From positions 61,252-125,251 of the forward strand of contig VXNP01000125.1 in NCBI GenBank assembly GCA_009840525.1: a stretch of 64,000 bases of DNA, read 5' to 3'. The notes below the pieces were generated by a model. The model was not told the origin of the DNA. It did no database searches and saw only the letters and a list, made by a program, of their open reading frames with translations. Both the position numbers and the translations under genes were made by a program. The DNA comes from Gammaproteobacteria bacterium (lineage in GTDB: Bacteria; Gemmatimonadota; Gemmatimonadetes; Longimicrobiales; Gaopeijiaceae). Within the stretch, counting starts at the first letter, position 1. Every line of letters starts with the position of its first letter. Of the stretch, positions 16,961 to 25,528 are shown piece by piece.

Positions 16961-18312
16961 GCCTCGAGCGCTTTCCCGCAACGCCGCCGGGGCCGGGGCC
17001 GGTTGCACCCTTCGCGGTTCCGGCGGTGCGCACCGCGCGTCTGGATTCCGGGCTGGAGGTACGAACCGCGCGGCGGCCCGGGGTTCCCCTGGTGACCGCT
17101 CTCCTGGTCATGGATGCAGGCGAGGCGACGGTCGTCGGGCCGCAGGCCGGCCTTGCGGTGCTGTCCGGAAAGGCGCTCCATGGCGGAACCGTCCACCGCT
17201 CGGCGGTGGAGCTGGCTTGCGCGCTGGAGGACATGGGTACGCACCTGGCGACCTCGACCGGCTGGGATTCCACGGTGGTGTCGCTGACCTGCGCCGCCGA
17301 CCGGTTTCCGCGGGCGCTCCGGCTGCTGTCGGAAGTGGTCTTGACGCCCGGGTATCCGGGTGAAGAGGTGGAGCGCACCCGCGAGCAGCAGCTCGGCGGG
17401 ATCCGGCAACGCCGGATGTATCCTGCTCAGCTCGCCACTGCCGCCGCGGCGCGCTTCTTCTTCGCCGAAGGCACCACGTACGGACGGCCCATGGCGGGCA
17501 CGGAGGGGACGGTCGCAGGCCTGGAGCGCGCGCATGTGGCCGACTACGCGGCCGGCCGCTACCGGCCGCAGGGAGCCGCGCTGGTGGTGGCGGGCGATGT
17601 CGCGAAGGAGGAAGTGACGGATCTCGCAGCCGGCTGTTTCGCCGGCTGGCGGGGCCGCGCTGCTCCCGTCGAAGCAACGGCGGGACCCCGCTTCGGGGAG
17701 CGGCGCATCGTGATCGTCCATCGCCCGGGCGCGGTTCAGTCCGAGCTGCGCATCGGCCATGCCAGCGTACCGCGCCGGACGCCCGATTTCTTCCCGCTGA
17801 TCGTGCTCAATTCCGTGCTCGGGGGCGCCTTCACCAGTCGTCTCAACCTGAACCTGAGGGAGGACAAGGGCTTCACCTACGGCGTGAGCTCGCGCTTCCT
17901 CCTCCGGCGCGCCGGAGGGATGTTCCGCATCGCCACGGCGGTGGCGACCGCAGTCACCGCGGCGGCGGTCCGGGAGGTGCTTGCGGAGACGGAGGCGCTG
18001 GTCGCCGGCGGGCCCACGCCCGCCGAACTGCGTGGCGCGCGCGACTACCTGGCGGGCATCTTTCCGCTGCGCATGGAGACTACGGCTCAGGTCGCGTCCG
18101 GCATTGCGCGGGTGTTCGTGCACGGGCTCTCGGCCGACTACCTCGCGCACTACCGCGAGCGCGTGCAGGCGGTGGGAGTCGACGACGTCGTGCGTGCGGC
18201 CCGCCGCCGGATTCACCCGGACGCGCTCACGGTCGTCGTGGCAGGTGACGCCGACCGGGTGGCACCGGAACTCGAGTCCTTCGGCCCGGTCGAGGTCCAC
18301 CACGACTTCTGA
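16957..18312 (+). CDS. M16 family peptidase, non-catalytic partner
   Basis: 451 residues. It has the M16 fold but lacks HxxEH: the matching place reads GLAVLSGKALHGGT. In two-gene M16 systems the partner supplies the substrate-binding half, including an Arg/Tyr pair in the C-terminal domain. Here NLREDKGFTYGVSSRF carries the expected Arg, Lys and Tyr. The GTG start at 16957 overlaps the active-half stop by 4 nt, so translation is coupled and equal amounts are likely. A cluster of inverted repeats follows its stop. I infer a heterodimeric protease like bacterial PqqF-independent M16B pairs; the substrate is unknown. Confidence 0.88.
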   Translation: MSLERFPATPPGPGPVAPFAVPAVRTARLDSGLEVRTARRPGVPLVTALLVMDAGEATVVGPQAGLAVLSGKALHGGTVHRSAVELACALEDMGTHLATSTGWDSTVVSLTCAADRFPRALRLLSEVVLTPGYPGEEVERTREQQLGGIRQRRMYPAQLATAAAARFFFAEGTTYGRPMAGTEGTVAGLERAHVADYAAGRYRPQGAALVVAGDVAKEEVTDLAAGCFAGWRGRAAPVEATAGPRFGERRIVIVHRPGAVQSELRIGHASVPRRTPDFFPLIVLNSVLGGAFTSRLNLNLREDKGFTYGVSSRFLLRRAGGMFRIATAVATAVTAAAVREVLAETEALVAGGPTPAELRGARDYLAGIFPLRMETTAQVASGIARVFVHGLSADYLAHYRERVQAVGVDDVVRAARRRIHPDALTVVVAGDADRVAPELESFGPVEVHHDF

Positions 18313-18453
18313 TCCGCGAATGCGCACCCCCGGCAACGGGGTGATGGCGCCCGGAGGTTGGCTGCCGCCGACACGGGCGAAACACGACCGCGGGGCGCGC
18401 CGGGAGACCGCTCGAGGCAACCCCTCGCCGCCGACGCGCACCCAAGTGCCCGC

Positions 18454-18519
18454 GAGGCAGTGCCTCACGCGGCCCCTCGCGTGATGCGGGCGGATGCGCT
18501 CGCGCCGCCGGCGCGCGAG
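18454..18519. repeat. Cluster of three inverted repeats between the M16 pair and the Nudix gene
   Basis: Three stems occur in 66 nt: GAGGCA-G-TGCCTC (18454-18466), TCACGCG-6 nt-CGCGTGA (18465-18484) and CTCGCGC-7 nt-GCGCGAG (18499-18519). The first two share two bases, so they compete. None is followed by a T-run. They may end the M16 transcript with Rho or protect its 3' end. The rest of the 232-nt gap (18313-18544) holds nothing recognisable. Confidence 0.4.
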
Positions 18520-18544
18520 GCATGGTGATCTGACGGGAGAAGTC

Positions 18545-19285
18545 GTGTCGCACGAAGCGGAGCTGAAACCATCCGCATCCGCCGGACGGGCGGTGTATCC
18601 GGGCGGAGACACCATTCGCCATCCGGGGCCGGACGCGGTCCCGGGACCGGACGGGACGGGACGCCTGTCGGGCCGCCTTGTCCATGACGGAAGAGTGGTC
18701 CACCTGTCCGTCGACCGCGTGCGCTTTCCGGACGGATCGGAGGGCAATCTGGAACTCGTCCGGCACCCCGGCGCCGCCGCAGTGGTGCCCTTTGTGGACC
18801 CGCCGGAATCGCCCGACCCCGTGATTCTGCTGCTCCGGCAGTACCGCTACGCCTCGGGAGGATACCTGTGTGAAGTGCCGGCCGGGCTGCCGGCGGGGGC
18901 GGACGAGGCCTGGGCGGAGTGCGCGCGGAGGGAACTGGCGGAGGAGACCGGATACGCTGCGGCCCGAATCGACTATCTGACCCGGATCTTCACGACGCCC
19001 GGTTTCACCAACGAGGTCATCCACCTGTTCCTGGCAACCGGCCTCTCGGCGGGGGAGGCCGCCCGCGATCCCGACGAGTTCATCACCGTGGAGGAGTTCC
19101 CGTTCTCTCGCGCCCTGGAGATGGTGCGCAAGGGCGAGATCGTGGACTGCAAGACGGTCGCAGCCCTCCTCTACACCGCCGCCTTCCGCAGAAGCTCGGC
19201 CGCGCACGGCGGCGTCCACCGGGAGGATGACGGCCGTCCTGTCCCGGGGACGCAAGCGGGGCGCATGTCCGCGGAGAACGCGTGA
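18545..19285 (+). CDS. Nudix hydrolase, ADP-ribose pyrophosphatase-like
   Basis: 246 residues. The Nudix box runs from Gly114 to Gly136 (AGLPAGADEAWAECARRELA then EETGY), with the metal-binding RE..EE intact. The first spacer is Gly-x6-Glu, one residue longer than the textbook x5. The preceding VILLLRQYRYASGGYLCEVP resembles the ADP-sugar pyrophosphatase group, in which Arg/Gln/Tyr contact ADP-ribose. GTG 18545 with GGGAG 6 nt upstream is chosen; an earlier in-frame ATG at 18494 lies inside the third inverted repeat. The 40-residue C-terminal tail is Gly/Arg-rich and unlike the family. It sits just before the ECF sigma gene, without evident connection. Substrate specificity is inferred only from similarity. 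Confidence 0.85.
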   Translation: MSHEAELKPSASAGRAVYPGGDTIRHPGPDAVPGPDGTGRLSGRLVHDGRVVHLSVDRVRFPDGSEGNLELVRHPGAAAVVPFVDPPESPDPVILLLRQYRYASGGYLCEVPAGLPAGADEAWAECARRELAEETGYAAARIDYLTRIFTTPGFTNEVIHLFLATGLSAGEAARDPDEFITVEEFPFSRALEMVRKGEIVDCKTVAALLYTAAFRRSSAAHGGVHREDDGRPVPGTQAGRMSAENA

Positions 19286-19361
19286 TTGAGGTGGTACGAA
19301 ACCTGCATGCAAGAGTGTCCTGTGCGAGGGCACGAGAAACCACGTCTGGCAGCGGAGCCAC

Positions 19362-20003
19362 ATGAACACCGAACAGAGCCTGGCAATGACGCCCGCGAGG
19401 CCGGCCCACGAGACCCGGGACGCCCTCAGAAAACTGGACGACAGCGCCGTCGTGAAACGGTTTCTGGAAGGGGAGCAGCGAGCCTTCGGAATCCTTGTGG
19501 ACCGCTACGACAATCGGCTGGTCAACTTCGTCTACCGAACCATTGGCGATCGGGAGCGGGCGCAGGATCTGGTGCAGGAAACGTTCATCCGGGTCTACCG
19601 CCACCTGCATCGCTTCGATCCTACCAAGAAGTTCTCCACCTGGATCTACACCATCGCCAGCAACCTGGCGAAGAACGAGTTGCGCAACCGCTCACGAAAC
19701 CCCCTCGTCTTTTTCCAGACCATCAAGAAGAACTGGGAGGCTGACCACCGGCCGCTGGAATGGGAGGACAACTCCTACAAGCCCGACGACCTGTACCGCA
19801 AGCGACACCTGCGAAAGGTCGTCGAGAAGGCCGTCAGCGAGCTGCCTGAGCACCACCGGGTGGTCTTCGTGCTACGCGAACTCCAGGGGAAGACCTACGA
19901 AGAGATCGCCCAGATCACCGCGGTCAACCTGGGTACTGTGAAGAGCCGCCTGAACCGGGCGCGCAACAACTTCGCCCGGATCGTCGCACCCATGCTGGAC
20001 TGA
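19362..20003 (+). CDS. ECF sigma-70 family RNA polymerase sigma factor
   Basis: 213 residues. Region 2 (about 29-97) is plain: FGILVDRYDNRLVNFVYRTI, then AQDLVQETFIRVYRHLHRF and FSTWIYTIASNLAKNELRNR. Region 4 (about 150-205) shows LPEHHRVVFVLRELQGKTYE and GTVKSRLNRARNNFARIV. No region 3 lies between, as expected for ECF types. The start ATG 19362 has GCGGAG 4 nt upstream. The N-terminal 25 residues are polar and may be dispensable. The likely partner is the zinc-finger anti-sigma gene 301 nt downstream, on the same strand. It resembles the RpoE/SigW broad group; the signal it answers cannot be told. Confidence 0.93.
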   Translation: MNTEQSLAMTPARPAHETRDALRKLDDSAVVKRFLEGEQRAFGILVDRYDNRLVNFVYRTIGDRERAQDLVQETFIRVYRHLHRFDPTKKFSTWIYTIASNLAKNELRNRSRNPLVFFQTIKKNWEADHRPLEWEDNSYKPDDLYRKRHLRKVVEKAVSELPEHHRVVFVLRELQGKTYEEIAQITAVNLGTVKSRLNRARNNFARIVAPMLD

Positions 20004-20304
20004 GCCCGCTCCGAACACCTCATCCAGTTCGACCTCCCGGACAGCCCGCCGCGGCGCCACTCGGGAACCTCGTCCCGCCCCTCCGGTAGCACACGTTCCA
20101 CCGCTTCGCGCGGATTCTTCGTGCCGCGAAGCCGCGGGGGAACCCGAGCGTTATACCTCAAGTACAGAATTCGACGGGGATCGGCGGGCCCGCCGGAGCG
20201 GGCTCGATCCGCCCGACCAGGGTTGAGCGGGCACAGGCTCGCGGGATGAGCGGGCACAGGCTCGCAGGAAAAGAGTCGCAAGGATCGCGAGTACAAGAAC
20301 GGAC
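20004..20304. other. Intergenic region between sigma and anti-sigma genes
   Basis: This 301-nt stretch has no convincing gene on either strand. It holds a short stem (CTTCG-5 nt-CGAAG) near 20118-20132, a GGAACCC word at 20139-20145 reminiscent of an ECF -35 element but with no clear -10 partner, an AT-rich patch (TTATAC near 20151), and a 23-bp tandem duplication described separately. A gap this long between such partners is unusual; they normally overlap. Confidence 0.5.
20224..20269. repeat. Two tandem 23-bp copies upstream of the anti-sigma gene
   Basis: Two adjacent 23-bp units, at 20224-20246 and 20247-20269, differ at a single base (G versus A, four bases from the unit end). Each contains TGAGCGGGCACAGGCTCGC. 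They end 35 nt before the anti-sigma ATG, so they lie in its leader or promoter. Confidence 0.85.
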
Positions 20305-20808
20305 ATGGACTGCAACGGCTTTCTGAAGCGCTTCTCCGAGTTCCATGACGGCGAAGCGACCGATGCGGGCGCTTTCGAGCAGCACATGGCGGAGTGCGCG
20401 GGCTGCCGGCGCTACGCGGATACCGTGAAGCGGAGCCTGGTGCTGCTGCGCACCGTTCCCGGCGTGGTCGTTGGCGAAGATTTCCATCCCCGGCTGCAGC
20501 ATCGCATCTACCACATCCAGGAGGATCTCGCGCGCCGCCGCCGCGGCGTGTCCTTCACCCGCCTGGGCATGGCATTCGCCGCCACGATTCTGCTGGCGCT
20601 GGCCGTGTGGGGACCGGAACTCGTTCGGGAGACTCCACAGGTCGCGCTTCCGCCCATCGTTATCTCCGAACCCCCCTCGCAGCGGGTGGCTGCCCCTTCC
20701 GCCACCGTACGGTACCGCAGCATTCGCCTCCTGGACCCCGGCTTGGACGGCGACGACCTGTGGACCACCCGCGCGCTGTACGAATACTCGGCCCTCTCCC
20801 AGCGCTGA
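20305..20808 (+). CDS. Anti-sigma factor with zinc-finger (ZAS-like) domain
   Basis: 167 residues. The N-terminal domain has the anti-sigma zinc motif HxxxCxxC at His27, Cys31 and Cys34 (HMAECAGCRRY), with Cys3 or His14 as possible fourth ligand. A single membrane helix at about 86-103 (GMAFAATILLALAVWG) puts the short C-terminal part outside. It should hold the upstream ECF sigma factor at the membrane until a signal or protease releases it; the nearby rhomboid and M16 proteases are not shown to be involved. ATG 20305 has no good Shine-Dalgarno. It is 26 nt from holA, which is probably co-transcribed. The outer part (about 60 residues) matches no sensor domain I know. Confidence 0.85.
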   Translation: MDCNGFLKRFSEFHDGEATDAGAFEQHMAECAGCRRYADTVKRSLVLLRTVPGVVVGEDFHPRLQHRIYHIQEDLARRRRGVSFTRLGMAFAATILLALAVWGPELVRETPQVALPPIVISEPPSQRVAAPSATVRYRSIRLLDPGLDGDDLWTTRALYEYSALSQR

Positions 20809-20833
20809 CCGGGAATCCACGTCCCGGCAGGCC

Positions 20834-21883
20834 ATGATCCCCGCTACCTACCGGCGCGCGCTCGGCGGGCACGGAGGCGGGGTCTTCTACCTCCACGGCG
20901 AGGACGACTTCCGCAAGCGGGAGGCTGCGCGCGCGATCGCCGAAGCGCACCTCGACCCCGCGACCCGCGACTTCAACTTCGATGTCATGACCGGCTCGGA
21001 GCTCGACGTGCGCGACTTCGCCTCGGTGCTGGCCACTCCCCCCATGATGGCCGAGTGGCGGGTGGTGCTGGTCCACGGCGCGGAGGCGCTGGCTCCGCTG
21101 CCGACGGCGCGCAAGCTCGTGCTCGATATGGCCGCGTCGCCCCCGGAGGGATTGGCTCTGATTCTCACCGCTACGAAGCCGAAGCGGTCCAGGGCGCGCT
21201 TCTACCGGGACATCGTGCGCGCGGCGCGGTCGCTCGAGTTCCGTCCGGTGCGGGCCAACGACCTGCCCGGCTTCCTGGTCTCGTGGTGCCGCGACCGGCA
21301 CGGCGCGGAGATGAACGAAGACGCCGCGCGCGCACTGGCGGCGGCGGTCGGATCGGACATGGGCGTGCTGGCGCAGGAGATCGCCAAGCTGGTCGCCATG
21401 ACCCCCGAAGGCCGCCCGATTACGGTGGAAACCGTGGAGGAAGGAGGGATCAGGATTCTCCGCCTCGATCCCTGGCGCTGGTTCGACATGGTGGGGGGAC
21501 GCGACTTTGCCGCAGCCACGGCCGCCCTCGCGGAGCTCTTCATGCGCGGCGAGTCGGGCGTCTACCTGGTCATGGGCCTGACCACCCACTTCCTCCGCAT
21601 CGGGCTGGTGCTCGACGGCGGGCTGTCCGGGCTTGAGGCCGCGCTTCCCCCCCACCAGCGCTGGCTCGCGCGCCGCATCCAGGGACAGAGCCGGGGTTGG
21701 AACCGCGAGAGCCTGGACGCGGCGCTGCTCGGTCTGCGCCGGGCAGACCGGCTGATGAAGGCCAGCGCCCTGCCCCACCATCATCTCCTGGAGGAATGGC
21801 TGCTCGCGCAACGCACCTACGCCGGCGAGGCAGGTCGGCCGAGGCCGCTCCGCGCCGGCGTGCGGACGCGGCGCGGAGCGTAG
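20834..21883 (+). CDS. holA: DNA polymerase III delta subunit
   Basis: 349 residues. The delta subunit opens the beta clamp within the clamp loader. The N-terminus matches the family's modified P-loop region (GGVFYLHGEDDFRKREAARA), followed by PMMAEWRVVLVHGAEAL. FLVSWCRDRHGAEMNEDAAR and the helical C-terminal collar domain follow (LPHHHLLEEWLLAQRTY). The start at ATG 20834 (IPATYRRAL) is taken because the family homology starts there; a longer frame overlaps the anti-sigma gene in another reading frame. The Shine-Dalgarno is weak. It is the last gene of this plus-strand block and converges with the cytochrome gene, 9 nt away. Confidence 0.9.
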   Translation: MIPATYRRALGGHGGGVFYLHGEDDFRKREAARAIAEAHLDPATRDFNFDVMTGSELDVRDFASVLATPPMMAEWRVVLVHGAEALAPLPTARKLVLDMAASPPEGLALILTATKPKRSRARFYRDIVRAARSLEFRPVRANDLPGFLVSWCRDRHGAEMNEDAARALAAAVGSDMGVLAQEIAKLVAMTPEGRPITVETVEEGGIRILRLDPWRWFDMVGGRDFAAATAALAELFMRGESGVYLVMGLTTHFLRIGLVLDGGLSGLEAALPPHQRWLARRIQGQSRGWNRESLDAALLGLRRADRLMKASALPHHHLLEEWLLAQRTYAGEAGRPRPLRAGVRTRRGA

Positions 21884-21892
21884 GCACAGCGA

Positions 21893-22333
21893 CTATCCGC
21901 GGACGCCCAGGCTCCAGATGAAGGCCGCGAGCGAACTGACTTCCTCGTCCGAGAGGCCCATCCCGCCGCGAGGGAGCATCAGGCCGGGGTATTCCTTCGG
22001 GTCGAGCACGCCGGTTTCGATGACTTCGATGATGCCGGCGTAGCTGCCGTCCGAGTTGAGCCACACGTCGTCGCCGAGGTTCGGCGCGAGCTGTCCGCCC
22101 TTTCCGTTGGCCCCGTGGCACGCGGAGCAGGTGGCCCGGGCGTTAAAGAGGATCCTCCCCTCCGCGATGGACTCAAGGGTAACGCCGTCGGGAGCTGCCC
22201 CGGCGTTCAGAGCGGTGCCGAGGGCCTCCGGCATGGGAAGGTCCGTGTTGGCGTCTCCGGTTTCGCCGCATGCCGTCGCGGCAGCGACCACCAAAAGCGG
22301 CAAGACATGACTCAGCAACGATTTATGTATCAT
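21893..22333 (-). CDS. Cytochrome c lipoprotein
   Basis: 146 residues. The signal sequence ends at Cys22 (VVAAATAC), a plausible lipidation site with Thr/Ala before it. One heme-binding motif, CSACH, is at residues 69-73, preceded by the typical helix GRILFNARAT. The distal methionine is probably Met119 or Met125 (MLPRGGMGLSDEEV). This is a small class I monoheme cytochrome, expected to shuttle electrons at the membrane outer face. GGAG lies about 7 nt before ATG 22333. It is transcribed alone and divergently from mutS. The redox partners are not visible; an alternative oxidase or alcohol-dehydrogenase partner is possible. Confidence 0.88.
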   Translation of the reverse strand: MIHKSLLSHVLPLLVVAAATACGETGDANTDLPMPEALGTALNAGAAPDGVTLESIAEGRILFNARATCSACHGANGKGGQLAPNLGDDVWLNSDGSYAGIIEVIETGVLDPKEYPGLMLPRGGMGLSDEEVSSLAAFIWSLGVRG

Positions 22334-22483
22334 CAGAAACTCCGTTCGAGATTCGGTATCGCCGGGTGTTGGCGACACAATTGATAATACCCCGGGCGAG
22401 GGACGAGGAGCCGGCTCGATGATGCGGCGGCGTGCCCTGCCGCGCCCCCTTCCGGGACGGTCTGCGACAGCCCAGCTTAGATC

Positions 22484-25108
22484 ATGGCCCAGCACCAAAC
22501 CATGACTCAGGACACGCCCCTCATGCGCCAGTGGCGGGCCGTCAAGGCGCGCCACCGCGACGCCCTGGTATTCATACGCGTAGGCGATTTCTTCGAGCTC
22601 TTCAACGAGGACGCGCGCAAGGGTGCGCGCCTGCTCGGGCTTACCCTGACGACGCGCAACAACGGGGCGGCGCGGCAGGTGCCGCTTGCGGGCGTGCCCG
22701 CCAAGGCGCTGGACGACTATCTGCGCAAGCTGGTGAAGCTGGGCTGCCGGGTGACGATCTGCGACCAGGTCGAGGACGCCAGGGCGGCCAAGGGGCTGGT
22801 GCGCCGCGAGGTGGTGGAGACCATCACGCCGGGTACGGTGGTTCACGACGAACTGCTCGAGGCGCGCCGCAACAACTTCCTCGTCGCGGTCGCGACCGTG
22901 GGCAGGCGGGCGGGCGGCTTGGCGGCCCTCGACCTGTCCACGGGCGAGCTGGTGCTCGAGGTGGTGGGCGAGGAGGCGCTCGCCGCCCGCATGGGCGAGC
23001 TGGCGCCGGCCGAACTGCTCCTGCCCGCTTCCCTGGAAGGACGGACTCCGGCGGGCGCGCCGCCCGATACGCTGCTCACCCGTCGCGACGACTGGATCTT
23101 CGGGGAAGAGGCGGCGCGCGAGGAGGTCCAGCGCGCCTACGGGGTGCTCTCCCTGGAGGGTTTCGGCATCGAGGCGGGCGATACGCCCGCGGTACGAGCA
23201 GCTGGCGCCCTGCTCGCTTACGTCGCCGAGATCCGCCCCGGCGGGGTGGCGCACCTGCAACCTCCCGTCCTGCGCCGTCCCGGCTCGACCATGATCGTCG
23301 ACGAAATGACGCGCCGAAACCTGGAATTGACGGAGCCGCTGCGCCCCGGAGACCAGGGCGCCACGCTCATCTCGGTGCTCGACGACACTGTCACCGCCAT
23401 GGGCGCGCGCACGCTGAGGAACTGGCTGCTGTCACCGCTGGTGGAGGCAGGCGCGATCTGGAAGCGTCAGGAGTCGGTGGCGGAGTTCTTCGAACGATTC
23501 GAAGTGCGGCGTGACGTTCGCGGGGCGCTCTCGGAGGTCGCTGATCTCGAGCGGCTGGCAGGGAAGATCTCGCTCGGGCGGGTCATGCCGCGCGACCTGC
23601 TCGCCCTGGCGCGCTCCCTGGACCGGGTCCCACCAGTACGCCGGGCGCTGGCTACGGCCGAGCTCCCCCGGATGCGGGAGCGGGGCGCCGGCCTCGACGG
23701 CATGGAGGACGTGCGCGAGATGCTTGGGCGGGCCATCGCTCCGGACGCGCCCGCGACGCTGCAGGAAGGCGGCGTGATCCGGCCGGGATACGACGCGGAC
23801 CTGGACGGGCTCCGCCAGACCCGCGCCGATGCGCGCACCTCGATCGCGACGCTGCAGGCCCGCGAGCGGGAGCGCACGGGCATCGGCTCGCTGAAGGTCG
23901 CCTACAACAAGGTCTTCGGGTACTACCTGGAGGTCACCCGGGCGAACCTGGGCCGGGTCCCGGACGACTACGTGCGCAAGCAGACGCTGGCCAACGCGGA
24001 GCGCTTCTTCACCCCCGAGTTGAAGGAGTGGGAAGGCCGCATTCTGGAAGCGGAGGACCGGATCGGCACCCTGGAGGCGGAGTTGTTCGCGTCGGTGCGG
24101 GGCGAGGTGGCGGAGGAGGTGGGGCGGCTGCAGAAACTCGGGCGCGCGCTCGGGCGTCTCGATGCGCTGGCGGGACTCGCGGAGGTGGCGGAGCACCGCG
24201 GCTACGTCCGGCCCGAAGTCCATTCCGGCTACGCCGTCGAGGTGCGCGCCGGCCGGCACCCGGTGGTGGAGGCGGTGATGCCCGCCGGCAGCTTCGTCCC
24301 CAACGACCTGGTGCTGGACGACGACGGCCGGGTGGTCGTCCTGACCGGCCCGAACATGGCGGGCAAGAGCACCATCCTGCGCCAGGTCGGGCTCATCCAG
24401 CTGCTCGCCCAGATGGGGTCCTTCGTGCCCGCCGACCGGGCGAGGCTGCCGGTCTGCGACCGGGTCTTCACCCGGGTCGGGGCAAGCGACAATCTGGCCC
24501 GCGGGCAGTCGACCTTCATGGTCGAAATGAATGAGTCCGCCGCGATCGTCCACGGCGCCACCGCGGACAGCCTGGTGCTGCTCGACGAGATCGGCCGCGG
24601 CACCTCCACCTACGACGGGGTCTCCATCGCATGGGCGGTGACCGAGCACCTGCACGAGGTGGTGGGCGCCAAGACCATCTTCGCGACCCACTACCACGAA
24701 CTCACCCAGCTGGGCGAGCTGCTTCCCGCGGTGCGCAACCTGAACGTGGCGGTGCGCGAGTCCGGCGAGGACATCGTCTTTCTGCGCCGTCTGGAGGAAG
24801 GAGGCGCCGACCGGTCCTACGGAATCCAGGTTGCGCGCCTCGCGGGCATGCCGGCGGCGATCGTGGAGCGGGCCAAGGAACTTCTGGCGGAACTGGAGGG
24901 AAGACGTACACGTGACGGAGGGTGTCTCGGGCGCAGCGGCGAACACCGGCCCCCATCGGCCATGGAGCCCGGCCAGCTTTCCCTTTTCGCTGCGGAAGCG
25001 GAGCTGTCCGCCCACCTTCAGGAGATCGATCTCGACAACATGACCCCACTGGAATCCATGGCGCTGCTCGCGGATCTGCAGCGTCTTGCGCGCGGCACGC
25101 GAGAGTGA
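22484..25108 (+). CDS. mutS: DNA mismatch repair ATPase MutS
   Basis: 874 residues, full MutS1 length. The mismatch-reading domain has GDFFELFNEDA (the Phe-x-Glu that inserts at mismatches). The Walker A motif GPNMAGKST is near residue 622, with LLDEIGRGTSTYDG as Walker B and signature. Near residue 830 is QLSLF, a classical beta-clamp-binding pentamer. The helical clamp domains are complete. The chosen ATG 22484 lacks a good Shine-Dalgarno; in-frame ATGs at 22502 and 22523 are alternatives that lose only a few residues. Its stop overlaps the TonB-C gene by 1 nt (TGATG). mutL is not in the window. Confidence 0.96.
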   Translation: MAQHQTMTQDTPLMRQWRAVKARHRDALVFIRVGDFFELFNEDARKGARLLGLTLTTRNNGAARQVPLAGVPAKALDDYLRKLVKLGCRVTICDQVEDARAAKGLVRREVVETITPGTVVHDELLEARRNNFLVAVATVGRRAGGLAALDLSTGELVLEVVGEEALAARMGELAPAELLLPASLEGRTPAGAPPDTLLTRRDDWIFGEEAAREEVQRAYGVLSLEGFGIEAGDTPAVRAAGALLAYVAEIRPGGVAHLQPPVLRRPGSTMIVDEMTRRNLELTEPLRPGDQGATLISVLDDTVTAMGARTLRNWLLSPLVEAGAIWKRQESVAEFFERFEVRRDVRGALSEVADLERLAGKISLGRVMPRDLLALARSLDRVPPVRRALATAELPRMRERGAGLDGMEDVREMLGRAIAPDAPATLQEGGVIRPGYDADLDGLRQTRADARTSIATLQARERERTGIGSLKVAYNKVFGYYLEVTRANLGRVPDDYVRKQTLANAERFFTPELKEWEGRILEAEDRIGTLEAELFASVRGEVAEEVGRLQKLGRALGRLDALAGLAEVAEHRGYVRPEVHSGYAVEVRAGRHPVVEAVMPAGSFVPNDLVLDDDGRVVVLTGPNMAGKSTILRQVGLIQLLAQMGSFVPADRARLPVCDRVFTRVGASDNLARGQSTFMVEMNESAAIVHGATADSLVLLDEIGRGTSTYDGVSIAWAVTEHLHEVVGAKTIFATHYHELTQLGELLPAVRNLNVAVRESGEDIVFLRRLEEGGADRSYGIQVARLAGMPAAIVERAKELLAELEGRRTRDGGCLGRSGEHRPPSAMEPGQLSLFAAEAELSAHLQEIDLDNMTPLESMALLADLQRLARGTRE

Positions 25109-25500
25109 TGCCGTCGCCGGGCCGGCACAGGCGTTCCCGGGCCGGGACCGGGCGCCTGGCGATCCTGGCTCTCGGGGTCCCCGCTCTCGCGGTCTGCGCA
25201 GGCGATGGCGAGGTGGAGGAGCCCGCGCCCCTCGGCGACGCGACCCCCATCGAATACCCGCTCGAGATGTGGGATCAGGGGATCGAGGGCGAGACCGTGC
25301 TCCAGGTGCGCGTCAACGAGCTGGGGGAGGTGGATTCCGTCGCGGTGATCGAGACCAGCGGCCACGAGCCGCTCGATTCGGCCGCCGCCGAGGGCGCGCG
25401 TGCGATGCGCTTCCAGCCCGGCCGAAGGGACGGCCGGGAGGTACCGGTATGGGTACGCATCCCGGTGCAGTTCTCCAGGCAGTCGGGCCCCGAATCGTGA
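25108..25500 (+). CDS. Small TonB C-terminal-domain protein
   Basis: 130 residues. A basic N-terminus and hydrophobic stretch (LAILALGVPALAVCAGDG) suggest an exported protein, possibly a lipoprotein at Cys32, although the residue before Cys is Val and not ideal. The rest is a TonB C-terminal fold (YPLEMWDQGIEGETVLQVRV, then VIETSGHEPLDSAAAEGARA and MRFQPGRRDGREV). There is no proline-rich spacer or ExbB/ExbD neighbour, so it is not a classical energy transducer. Its ATG overlaps the mutS stop by 1 nt, which is odd company. The following gene starts 28 nt later. It may act as a periplasmic adaptor; the function is open. Confidence 0.8.
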   Translation: MPSPGRHRRSRAGTGRLAILALGVPALAVCAGDGEVEEPAPLGDATPIEYPLEMWDQGIEGETVLQVRVNELGEVDSVAVIETSGHEPLDSAAAEGARAMRFQPGRRDGREVPVWVRIPVQFSRQSGPES

Positions 25501-25528
25501 TGCGTGGCAAAGCGGAGGGATCGCGGCC

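Noticed and set aside
20139..20161. GGAACCC as an ECF-type -35 element for sigma autoregulation.
   Set aside because: No credible -10 lies 16-17 nt downstream, and the element would drive only the anti-sigma gene.
22334..22483. Housekeeping promoter in the divergent cytochrome/mutS gap.
   Set aside because: TATTAT and GATAAT words exist, but no -35 at 16-18 nt matches on either strand.
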